From Buddleja alternifolia (taxonomy: Eukaryota > Streptophyta > Magnoliopsida > Lamiales > Scrophulariaceae), in NCBI GenBank assembly GCA_019426215.1, contig CM033405.1:28550199-28614198 (forward strand): a stretch of 64,000 bases of DNA. Direction: 5' to 3'. Positions within the stretch are counted from its first letter, which is position 1; each line of letters begins with the position of its first letter. Below, in pieces: positions 44,336-54,866 of this stretch. A program made the position numbers and the translations under genes. The notes under the pieces are model-generated. The model worked only from the letters and a program-made list of their open reading frames with translations. It was not told where the DNA came from and did not search any database.

Positions 44336-47300
44336 ATGGAGTTATCTTTTCAATTTAGCCATGCCCGTTTCTACTCTTCTTCTTCACTTCATCATTCCTG
44401 TAAGTTCTATTATAACCTTGTCTTATATACATACATACATACATACATACACATATATATGTATATATTTATGTGTATGTGTGAAAGGGTATTTAATTGT
44501 GCAGGCAAAAGGGAACAAGGGGTTTTCGCCGGGCCTTCTTCTAGTCGACCGGTAATTCATCTCCCAACTCCGTATTTTTTGTTCTGTTCGAAAAATTAAT
44601 AAAATTGAGTTATTGTTGCTTAAAGTATTGCATTCTGCACATTTTCTGCTTCTATTTCGCCAATTAATTGCCACTTTTATATTTGTTATGTTTGGGAAAT
44701 TTAAAGTGAGTTTAAGACAATCTTGAATCATTTGAGGAATTTGATGTCTATTGTAAACTATTGTAATGATTTAGATCAATTAGATGGTTTTCTTTACGTT
44801 CTTGAATTCCAAGTGGTGGTTAAATCTATACCAATTTAGCTTCTATAATCGACGGAACGGCGCCTAAGCCTGGATTTGTGTTTTTGTACTTGCAAACAAG
44901 ATGAATAAGACAATCTTGAGTCGTTTGATGAATTTTGATATGTCTATTGCAAAGTGTTGTTATGATTTAGATCAATTAGATGGTTTTCTTTACGTTCTTG
45001 AATTCTAAGTGGTGGTTAAATCTATACCAATTTAGCTTTTATAATTGATGGAACGGCGCCTAAGCCTGGATTTGTGTTTTTGTACTTGGACAAGATAAAT
45101 TACATTTGTTTTTGTATAATTTAGGTTATGAGATTTTCATTGGACATGTCAGCTTCGTGCTTTTGTACTTGTGCACAAGACGAATTACATTTGTTCACAC
45201 TCAAAGATGATGTTTCAGCCCCGTTTGTCATTCTTTCGATACACAATTTGGAGTCTACTTTAAAGAGGATTAGTTTTGTTTATGGCTGAAAACTTGGTAA
45301 ATCTTATATCAGATTGTGTTAATGGAAGCATATGCAGAGTTTTTTGACTGATATTGCTGTAAACAGTTGACTTCTTATCAGGCACTTCGCGTGAGCTGCT
45401 TCCCTATTAAACAACCAATTCAGCGATATTCAAAAAATTGTGAGTGAAATTCCTTCTAAACTTTTTTTGACCTTAACTCCTTTTTCTTTTTGGGGTGGGG
45501 GTTTGGGCAATTGGGTGGGTAAATGTTTTAGATCAAATTGTTTAGATCACAAATCCATTTTATGAATGATTTTCATTATAATTAAGTGTAGAATTTTAAT
45601 GGATGAAAGATCATATGAGGTTGTTCACTCATTTGGGAAGAGAGGCTCTCTCTCTCTCTCGCCCCTTCTCATTTGTTATTGTCTGAATTTTTTCCTGAAG
45701 AGAGAATGTCATAATTCCTGAAAATGATTAGATTCGATGTTGTTTTGCATTTTTTTTCAGAGAAGTCACCCACTAATCTTGATGCTTAATTGCTTATTGG
45801 TGTGCCCCCTCAACTCTTATTTTCTTCCAATCGTTGGATGAGTGAACCTCTTTAGTATGAGATTCAAATATACATCTATTAAAGATGTTCTCGAGATATT
45901 GCCATTTGCTATATCATTTCGAACTCATCAGTAAACTCATCTAATGATCTTATTGGTGTCCTTAGTTGGATACATCATTCATTCAGTGCTGTATTGCTTC
46001 GGTATGAAATATCTGCTGGGCTATGTATGATGGTATATATACAAGTTACAACTTCAGTGCAGAGGTTTGTGTGCTTATAAAGCTACCAGAGATGGTAACA
46101 CATTTAAGTTCTATTCCAAACCCCATTTCTCTTTTGACTACCATTTTATCCGAGACATGTTGCGCTAGGCTATACAACAGTTTTCTTTTCCTCCCCAAAA
46201 ACTACCAGAGAAAGTTTGGCACTAAAATGAGGATGGGAAACGTGGAATGTTAAATTGGTTTGAGGGATTGCGGAAAAACAGATCGGAGTCTGGTATTCAA
46301 CTGGTAGCATGTGTAGAAATCAGAAAATCATTGATGTTGGCCAAAGTCCACTGTGTGATAATTAGGTGGAGGCAACCAAATTGGTCTGTTACTTGTATAT
46401 TGTAAATTTTACCGGAAACCTTTTCTCTAAGGACATAGAGGATAACTTAATTCGTGAATGCATTCTTCCATAGTAGCATGCTCTGGTTTGATAATAGACT
46501 ACATACTTACCAGAAATTCTAACATGTCAAATATTTGAATACGGTGGTTGTTAAGAATCTTAATCTGTCTGTCTGCTTAGTTTTTGCTTCTGCTCTAAAT
46601 CTAACCTCTATCTTAGAACGCAACAGTCTTTTGGTATGACTGTGAAATTGAATGGTCAGAATTACATCATTTGGTTACGAGGCGTTCTAGCTATTCCTTG
46701 GTTCTCAAAATAAGCTCCTCTCTGGTCCTCGGCATTCTAAGCATGCCAGTGCTGCATTGTATGACATGCATACAAATTACTACAAGGGTCATTTTATTCG
46801 TTATCATTATCAAGGTGACGAGGGTAATTGAATTCATTTTCTTGGCAACTGTGTTCAAATTTTTTGCTTTTCTATGCTTTTTTCCTGTTGAACATTATGA
46901 ACATACTCTCCTTGGGTGGAGATTATGCATGTACTAGTTGGTAATGCCTTTAAAGAAGAAAATATATTTGTTTATAACTTGCTTACATTTATTGCAACAT
47001 GTAGATGGTCTTCGGCAACAAACAATATGTGGTTCAAGAAGACATCATTATCCAACTCAGAGCTCTTTTTACCATGAGAATGAGCTCAGTAGAACACGTA
47101 ATGGTTGTAAATTTTGTAGAGGGGGGAAATTTTCTAGAGACGTAGTTGTTAGGTCTGAACTTGCCAGCACGGGACCCACTGGAGCTTCTTATCCATTATC
47201 AGGTCTTTTACTAGTCTCGCCAACTTCTATTTTTCTTTGAAAATTAATTATTAATCTTGTTATTCTCACTACTTATTTCCTTCTAACCTTGAGCTCAGAA

Positions 47301-49013
47301 ATCTGGTTAAATCCAAAGGTCAGAGGAATTTGCTTTTACGTTGTAACAGCTTTATCCGCCATCATCTTGTTCGTGCCAATGCTTCTAGAACATCCCTTTG
47401 TGCTCACGTTTGACCGATACCGTAGAAAAGCACATTATATTGTCGCCAAAACGTGGGCATTTTTGACAGTTGCGCCCTTTGTCAAGATTGAGTATCAGGG
47501 ACTGGAAAATCTGCCACCCAAAGATACCCCCGCTGTTTACGTGTCCAATCACCAAAGCTTTTTGGACATATACGCCCTTCTCACTCTTGGGAGAAGCTTT
47601 AAATTCATTAGCAAGACTTCAGTTTTCCTTTATCCAATTATTGGGTGGGCGATGTTTCTGCTTGGTGTCATTCCTTTAAGGCGCATGGACAGCAGAAGTC
47701 AGTTGGTACTTGGTTATCTTTTTTATAAAAATGTTTTTACTTCATATTAAATTAAGTCTGCTGTTTTGACTTTATAATCCAAATTATAGCATTAACGTGT
47801 AGGGTTGTCTTCTTTAACTCTCAGCGATGTTAGTTTTGTTGCCAACTTGGAATGTAGGACTGCCTTAAGCAATGTATATCTCTGATCAAGAAGGGAGCAT
47901 CGGTTTTCTTCTTTCCGGAGGGCACTCGGAGTAAAGATGGAAAATTAGGCCCTTTTAAGGTAAGATTTATATTCCCATATCAGTTATCATTTATGGTTGG
48001 TTGCTAAAATTAAATCTTTGGACTGTATCTTGATTAACAGTCATTATTGTCTCCTGATGTTGCTTAAAGATGGAGGGTTTCTCATCCTAAAAGCCTCTGT
48101 CTTTTTAAGGAGTTCGGGTAGGAATTGGTTCGAAATGCAGGAAATATAGTAATTATAAGATATGAACATTTGATAATTTTCAGTTCTTACATATTATTTA
48201 TAAATATGCAAGAATTTTTTGTCCAGAATGCTAGTATAAAAACTTTTCACTTGTCCCCAGGGTGGAAATATATATATCCAAGTACAAATGTCAATGGATT
48301 GAAACTCTGGATATATGAAATTCTCGACATTTTCTTCTCTTAAAAGAATTTAATTCTAGAAAATTATGCTTTACTTTATTCTATTGTTGGAACATGTTTT
48401 AAATTGGGATAATTACGTGCACCCCCTAACTTATTGGATAACTACGACGAGTCGTCTGAGGTTTTGCAAATTACACCTTTTGGGATACACCCCTTGTCAC
48501 ATCATGACAACTGTAATATGCTTTTAAGTGATAGAGAGTGAAATTGTAATATGCTTTTACCGGTAGGGGAAATTATGATAATTTCTCAAACTTTGAGGTG
48601 TTTTTCGTAATTAGGATCTCATGTAGGGGTTTTAACTTTAATTTAATCTATAAATTTTTATGATAATTCTTAGGCAAGAGAAACTGTTGCCTATGTACCG
48701 AAATCCGTTCTTGAAGTGTTCCTACCATGAATCTTTATTGTTTAATTATTTGTATGTTCATTAACACTGATTAGACTGTTACCTGATTATTTTGTAGAAA
48801 GGTGCATTCAGTGTAGCTGCAAAGACTGGAGTACCTGTTATTCCAATTAGTCTCATTGGAACAGGTAAAATCATGCCCGTAGGAATGGAACGAAGATTAA
48901 ATCCCGGATCAGTGAAAGTTATTATTCACCCGTCTATAGTAGGAAGTAAGCCAGATGAACTTTGCAACGAGGCTAGAAATATAATTGCTGATGAGCTTAC
49001 TCATCAAGGCTAG
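44336..49013 (+). CDS. LPAT1: Plastid 1-acyl-sn-glycerol-3-phosphate acyltransferase
   Basis: Exons: 44336-44399, 44505-44551, 45382-45439, 47005-47202, 47299-47705, 47858-47959 and 48798-49013. All are GT..AG with agreeing phases, giving 363 aa; Arabidopsis ATS2/LPAT1 is about 356. The enzyme adds an acyl group to lysophosphatidate to make phosphatidate in the chloroplast envelope, the second acylation of the prokaryotic glycerolipid pathway. The N-terminal ~90 residues are Ser/Arg-rich and fit a transit peptide. A hydrophobic segment (VVTALSAIILFVPMLL, ~137-152) precedes the PlsC domain. The catalytic NHX4D motif is NHQSFLD (206-212), the acyl-binding motif FPEGTRS has its Glu at 279, and GVIPLRR and VPVIPISLIGTG match the other blocks. 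The frame is intact. Intron 3 is 1.56 kb and contains only repeat remnants. Confidence 0.96.
44716..45085. repeat. 193-bp tandem duplication in LPAT1 intron 2
   Basis: GACAATCTTGA at 44716 and 44909 starts two copies that share TTAGATCAATTAGATGGTTT and GGAACGGCGCCTAAGCCTGG. The second differs by about 10-15 substitutions and small indels. Both are intronic. Confidence 0.92.
46636..46700 (+). pseudogene. Possible copia gag remnant in LPAT1 intron 3
   Basis: Translates as VKLNGQNYIIWLRGVL, like the N-terminal KLNG.NY..W motif of copia Gag. It is too short to be sure, and nothing retroviral-like continues on either side. Confidence 0.3.
48406..48635. mobile_element. Degenerate MITE in LPAT1 intron 6
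   Basis: Starts GGGATAATTACGTGCACCCC and shares GAGGTTTTGCAAATTAC and GAAATTGTAATATG with the element at 63718-63927. The right end is eroded (ATGTAGGGGTTTTAA) and no target duplication is seen. Confidence 0.65.
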
Positions 49014-49404
49014 GAGAGAGCATCAAGTATTTTGTTAAGAAATCAAGAATTTTGAAGAGCTTGTGAGGTATTTGCTTGTTGCGGATTTTTTCTTCCTTCG
49101 AGAAAATAAGTTCAATTTTGAATGTCTTCTTTTGGTTCGGAATAGAATAATTACGAGGCTTATCTTCATATGTCTGTAAAAATGATTACAAGAACGTTGT
49201 AATAGATTTTTGGCCTGAACGTTCAGTTCGTGCGGTATACTGTGGTAGGACTATATTAAATCCCAAGACTAAGAGTTCACAGAGAGTTCTGAATCCAATA
49301 AACAAATGGTGAAGAAGATTTTCATGTTTGCAAGTGTTATTTGTGCCTCAAGCTTCTAATTTTCATATGATTCTGCAGATTTATCTATGGTTTGGGATTT
49401 CCAG
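49014..49404 (+). other. LPAT1 3' UTR and flank
   Basis: Follows the TAG at 49011-49013. No further gene. It ends at the hAT-type MITE target site 49397-49404. Confidence 0.6.
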
Positions 49405-50954
49405 TAGGGGTGTTCACGGTTTGGTTAACCGACCGAACCGAACCGAAACCGAGATTTTCGGTTCAAACCGAAACCGAGCCGAGAGTTTCGGTTCGGTTTT
49501 CGGTTTTGATTTTTTTAGAATTTCGGTTTTCGGTTCGGTTTCGGTTTTCATATTCGGTTAACCGAACCGAACCGAAAACCGAAATGTTAATATACAAATA
49601 TATAATATTATATATTATAGGGGTCATTATGACATTTCAATACAACTTGTAGGCCAAAATAATAATAAAAAAATTTATGTCATGTGAAATCCCCCCAAAA
49701 TCCCAATCCCCAACTCACGCAACTCCATTCTTCTTCTGCAACAGAAAAAGAAGCAAAGCTCTCACACACGCCGTCGATGCCCACCGCCGTCGCACTCGCA
49801 GCCGCCGTCACACCCGCCGGAGGAGACCTCTCACACACTCCCTCGATGCCCTCGACCCTCTCTTTATTCTTTAATTACTCAATTACAATTTCCAAATCCT
49901 AGGTAAAACAGTTAAATTAAGTTATTTAATCTCTTTAATTTTATATTGCGGGAAAATCGCATTTTTAGTTCCATAAGTTTGCCCCAGTACACTTTTGATC
50001 CGTAAGTTACGGGATTCTCACTTTACGTCCCATATGTTTCATAAATTCTCACTTTTGGTCCCATCCGTCTATTTTTAATAGAAAATGGAACGTGAGTGGC
50101 ACGTGCACGGTTAGCCAGCTGGTTTGGAGGGGGGAATTGTTCAATTTTCACTGTTTTGGGGCAAAATTTGAAATTTTGAAAAGCCAATTTGGGGCAAAAT
50201 TTTGGAATTTGACAGCAGCCCATCTCCTTCTTCATTGCAGCGGTGAATTCCCGGTCATGGCAGCGGTGAATTTGCCTAAAAAACGCGCAGGAGAAGGTCA
50301 TGTTTTGCTGTGAAAAAATGACGCCAGAAATGGCTGAAATCGAGACCAAATTCGCCGAAAAAATGCCGACATGGATCGATGAGTGCAACGCCATTAACGC
50401 CGGCTGAATTGCTGCTCGAAGCCGTCCTTAAATCGCCTGAGAAGACGATTTAAAAATTTCAAATTTTGCCCCAAATTGACTTTTCAAAATTTCAGATTTG
50501 CCCCCAAACAGTGAAAAGTGAACAATTTACCCCACAAACCAGCTGGCTAACAGAGCACGTGCCACTCACATGCCATTTTCCGTTAAAAGTAGACGGATGA
50601 GACCAAAAGTGAGAATTTGTGAAACATATGGGACGTAAAGTGAAAATTTCGTAACTTACGGGACCAAAAGTGTACTTGGGCAAACTTACGGGACTAAAAA
50701 TGTGATTTTCCCTTTATATTGCTGGTTAAACTTCTAAATCTATATGCTGATGTTATATGCAATTTTTTGATTTTCTTAACCGAATTGTTTTTGGGTTAAT
50801 TTTTTTTTTTGGGGGGGAAAAATTCGGTTAACCGAAAAAAAACCGAAATCATTTCGGTTAAAATCGAACCGAAATATTTCATTTCGGTTCGGTTTCGGTT
50901 CCGGATTTTTCCGAACCGAAATTTCGATTCGGTTTAACCGAATGAGCACCCCTA
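49405..50954. mobile_element. hAT-type MITE (TTCGGTTAACCGAA class) with nested MULE-type MITE
   Basis: Ends TAGGGGTGTTCACGGTTTGG and the inverse TAGGGGTGCTCATTCGG. Perfect 8-bp target duplication ATTTCCAG at 49397-49404 and 50955-50962. Subterminal zones (49425-49580, 50820-50945) are packed with CGGTTCGG/CCGAACCG. The centre is interrupted by 49950-50712. ORFs here (49328-49902) come from the repeat words. Confidence 0.92.
49950..50712. mobile_element. Mutator-like MITE with ~230-bp inverted repeats
   Basis: Ends GGGAAAATCGCATTTTTAGT and the inverse GGGAAAATCACATTTTTAGT. The arms match through GGGACCAAAAGTGAGAATTT, the GCCACTCAC region and the AGCCAGCTGG block. Perfect 10-bp target duplication TTTATATTGC at 49940-49949 and 50713-50722, inside the hAT-type MITE. 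The ~210-bp centre is unique and GC-richer. No transposase. Confidence 0.93.
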
Positions 50955-51109
50955 ATTTCCAGAAAAGTTCATTTCCTTCATGAGCATATAAGGAAATTAT
51001 GATGATAATCATGCTCAACATAGTATCTAGATGTATCCTTAGTTTGTGTTTCGATTGGAGAATTCAAGGCATGGTTTTTGCATTGCCCTTTTGTGTATAT
51101 ATATATAAA

Positions 51110-52141
51110 GGGATAATTACACTGGGAATCCTGAGGTATTGCCTAATTACAAAAAATATTCCCTAGTTTAATAAATTACATCTAACATCCAAGGTTTTCA
51201 TGTATTGATGTAAAAATGGATGGAAAGTGACAAAAGACCTAAATGCACTTACTGAATATTTTTTTTTAAAAAGAAACAAATTAAAAAAATGAAAACAAGC
51301 TCAATTACCAAATTGCCCCTTTATCTCTCTATATTTACTTTTAATACCAATTTTAAAATAAAAAAATAAACTTAAAAGAAAAATACGTATATATGTATAT
51401 ATGTATGTTTTTGTGTGCGTGTGTGACTGTGTGTGTGTAATTGTGTGTGTGTAATTGTGTGTGTTTGTGTGTGTGCGTGTAATTGTGCTGTGTGTGACTG
51501 TAATTTTGTGTGTGTGTGTGTGTGTGTACTGCGTGTGTGGGGTGGGGGTTGGGGTGGGTTGGAGAAGACAACACCCACCCCCCTTTTTTTTTATTTATAA
51601 AGTAATATATTAATAAATAATTTATTTTAAAAATTTAGTTAATTAAAATACAATTTTTAGATTTATTTATAAATTTCATAAATTAATTTAAAATTTAAAA
51701 TATTAATTTATATAAACTATTATATAACGTAAACTATTATATATTAATTTAATTAAAAGAATAAAATGATATTTTACACATAATAGTTTTATTTTATAAT
51801 TTTAATAATTTATAATTTTTTTATTTTGTTGATAATAATTTTTAATTATAAATAATTATTTATATACTTTATATACACAACATTACATATAACACCTATA
51901 CTTTTATGAAATATTACAAATAACACCAAAATGATATATTTGTCCAAAAAAAGTTTGGTCTTCTGGTCCAGAAAAAGTCAGGGGTATTTTTGAAAGTTCA
52001 TATAAAAATTTAATGGACCCTAACGGAAGGTGCTCAATGTTAGACGGCGGAAACGGGATGGAAGTTAGATGTAATTTATTGAATTAGGGGATGTTTTTTG
52101 TAATTTTGCAATACCTCACGTATATCTAGTGTAATTATCCC
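51110..52141. mobile_element. Long-TIR foldback element, ~1.03 kb
   Basis: Left GGGATAATTACACTGGGAAT and the inverse of the right end GGGATAATTACACTAGATAT match for ~80 bp, through AATAAATTACATCTAAC. The flanks are TA repeats, so a target duplication is possible but not informative. The interior has a (TG)n tract at 51414-51540 and AT-rich sequence. ORFs 51353-51578 are products of the TG repeat. Confidence 0.82.
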
Positions 52142-52564
52142 TATATATATATATATAAATCAACTTTGTCAACACTTTTCAAACATGGTAGAACAAACTA
52201 AATTGAACGTATCATATTGGGTACTTCGTTTGCAATTATTATGGGATTGCGAAAATTAATTCTGTATACTAAAACATAGCAAGAGGTTATACTAATATAT
52301 GTTTAGATATTGGAATTCAAAAAAGTTCACCAAAAAGATTGCTACATTACATAGTCAAGAAAGAAGAAATGAAAATATGAACACTTCTATACACCTCTAA
52401 AACGAAAAAATAAAATCCCAGCTCGAATCATGATGTTCGGCCGAACCTACAACATTTATTCTCGTACCTCATAAACATATTCATAAAAAACTAAAAAACA
52501 ATATTACAACATATAAGAACACTAAGCCTTGTTTTTTTGTAGCGATGGACGGAAATTTCTAGTT
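52142..52564 (-). other. 3' flank/UTR of the small TM-protein gene
   Basis: Lies downstream of the minus-strand stop at 52565. No other feature seen. Confidence 0.5.
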
Positions 52565-52927
52565 CTAGTTGCGTGGGCGGGTGTTTTCTGGCGTAGCAGT
52601 TCCAGTGACAACTTTGGCAACATCCATGGCGGTGGCCTCAGGTTTCTTTTTAGAGTACAGAGTCAAATAACCAACCGCCGCCGCCACTACAAACCCTCCG
52701 ACGGCCAACCTTGCAGGGCAGAAGGGCATCTTGCTCCGCTGGTGGAGCACCTCCGTGCTATGCTGGGTCGCTGAGGCCATCCGCGGCGTTCCTTGGTATG
52801 ACCCTGCCGGACCCTGTTGCCCAACCGCCGGCGCCGCCACCCCCGCCGCCTTGATTGGCGTTCGCCCCTGCCCTGGTGGTGGTGGTGCTTGCATCCCTTT
52901 TGGATTCACATTTCCTGGTACCACCAT
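52565..52927 (-). CDS. Small single-pass membrane protein, function unknown
   Basis: One exon, 120 aa. Codon use is markedly more GC-rich than the surroundings, as in a real gene. The first ~50 residues are rich in Pro, Gly, Ala and Gln and look disordered. Residues 50-73 (MASATQHSTEVLHQRSKMPF...) lead into one hydrophobic segment LAVGGFVVAAAVGYLTLY (74-91). A basic YSKKKPEA boundary and a hydrophilic tail ending TRPRN follow. The compact C-terminal half has the look of a conserved plant family, but I cannot name it. An internal Met at residue 50 is an alternative start. Topology suggests the basic tail faces the cytosol or matrix. The promoter is the 0.8 kb up to the copia LTR at 53728. Confidence 0.78.
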   Translation of the reverse strand: MVVPGNVNPKGMQAPPPPGQGRTPIKAAGVAAPAVGQQGPAGSYQGTPRMASATQHSTEVLHQRSKMPFCPARLAVGGFVVAAAVGYLTLYSKKKPEATAMDVAKVVTGTATPENTRPRN

Positions 52928-53727
52928 TTTTGTGTTTATGTTTTTCTCTTTTATCCAAATGTTGATGATATTAATGTTTTGTGTGTTGTATGAGAAAATA
53001 AGAGTGGGGAATTTGAAGATATAGGGGTGGTTAAGTTAGTTATATGTTTGACAAGTGGGAGAAAGGCATTGAATATAGAACAATTTTGAAAATTGTGTTG
53101 TTATGACACAAATCTATTTTCGGGTAATGTTGAATCGGTCTTCTGGTCATACACAAAAGAGTTGTAATGTTAATCGTTTATTTGCCGTCTTATATATATT
53201 AGTAAAAATGAGGCTGTTGAATTGGTCCGCGATGATGTCAGTGCGGAAAAGGATATATGTTTCTTTTCTTATTTTTCCATACTATTTTTTTTCCTAAATT
53301 TTGATTTTATTTTCTAAGTTTATTTTGTTATCTATTTTTCCGGATTTTTTATTTTTTTCACTTTTTTTGCTGAGCTTTTAATTTATTTATTTTGTCAATG
53401 GAAAAATTTGATATATACAATTTTTAAATTTTCTACATTTTGAGATTTTCTTATTTTTTTTAAAATTTTTACATGGGAGTTGGGGGGTAATTTTGACTTT
53501 TTTCCTCATTTCCCTCCACATTTTGGTGCCACTTAAGCAATTTCTCTCTAAATTTGGCTGCCATGTAGGCAATTTTTCATCCGCATACCAAAATTCCCAA
53601 ATTTGGTGGCACGTAGATATTTTTTGGCGAAATTTGTATTGAAATTGCCAAAATTTTCCCCAGAGTGTACCCGAATTGCCAACATGCCTCTTTTTGGTTG
53701 AATAAAAACGTGCAGGGTCCTTTAATT
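52928..53727 (-). other. 5' flank of the small TM-protein gene
   Basis: Presumed promoter region (minus). It contains T-rich stretches and a block of TTTGGTGGCACGTAG / AATTTTGGTGCCAC words at 53520-53650 that suggest another degraded repeat. The minus-strand CCTATATC near 53020 could be a weak TATA-like element. Confidence 0.4.
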
Positions 53728-54812
53728 TGTTGGAAAAAATGGATTGTGAAAAGTGTGTTTAGCCACTTTTACGCACGAAATTCGAAGACCATAAGTATCG
53801 GGGATACTAAATCTTATTGTATAATATTATTCTACTCCGGGAGTAGATAAGTTTAGCATTTCGAATTTTTCGATTCGGAGTTGAAACGAATGAGAAATTC
53901 AGTGCTTAAGTTGGGTGTTTGAAATGTGCATTATCCCACATTGGAAATAAAATACATGTTATGTATGTTTATATACAATGGTGGAATAATGATAGTTTGG
54001 GCCCATGGGTCATGACAATTTTGTGTGGGTTTGGAGGGGTAAGGACTTAGCCTTAGTCCGTTTCGCCTCTCGCGCACACACACATACACACGCGCCGCCG
54101 TCCGTCCGGCTGACTCGGCTCGAGCTCGGGCGCGGGTCGTGGACCGTGGCCTTGGCTTGGTGATTGTGTGGTTGTTGGGCCTTGGACTCAAAGTATTATC
54201 TTTTTGGGCCAAATTTGAGTTAATTCATTTGGGCCCAGTTTATTTAATACTTTTGGGCCAAAAGGTAAATTAATCTAAGCCCAACTTCTGTTTCCAGCAG
54301 AAAAACTTAGACAAAGGATATGAATTGTTGCTGAAGAAAATAACGTTGGCTATGTTTATTTTTTCCTTAAATCTGATTTTTTTTTTGAAAATTAAACAGT
54401 CAAAACGTGGGATTAAAGGATGAAACGTTTTGATGTTTAATTCTGGTTTAATGTCAGATTTTAAAACAATTTACTTCCTTGTCTGAATTTTTCACCTATA
54501 AAAAGGCTTCCCCAGCCAAAAGGAAAGACACACCAAAAATTAGAAACATTTCTGCATTTTTCAGCATACACATTCACATTTTCTCTGAGAGTTTTTGAGC
54601 AAATTAAGTTCGTGGAGTATTGTTCTTGAAGTGGTTCAAGTACAATACATAATCGTTGTATCTTGGGAAGTTAGTTGCACGAACCCGTACCACCGTAGGC
54701 GGGGCAATATAGCTTTAAGGATAGAGAGTCCAACTCTCGCCTCGATTGTTATTTAATTTGTTCTTCGCATTTTTCCAGATTTTCTTTCGTTGTAAGTGCA
54801 TATTTTGCAACA
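53728..54812 (+). repeat. 5' LTR of the copia element
   Basis: Near-identical to the 3' LTR except for short G/C-rich and CA-repeat indels around 54070-54160. TATAAAAA box at 54497-54504, followed by ~300 bp of transcribed leader. Confidence 0.93.
54497..54504 (+). promoter_or_regulatory. TATA box in the copia 5' LTR
   Basis: CACCTATAAAAAGGC context; the same box occurs in the 3' LTR at 60550-60557. Confidence 0.8.
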
Positions 54813-54866
54813 AGCTTAAAACTATATTGTTGTTGTTGATTTCTGTATTTTCGAAAATTCTGAAAA

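Noticed and set aside
49328..49902. Several overlapping ORFs rich in Arg, Thr and Glu
   Set aside because: They arise from CGGTTCGG words of the hAT-type MITE.
51353..51578. His/Thr-rich ORFs
   Set aside because: They are produced by the TG/CA microsatellite.
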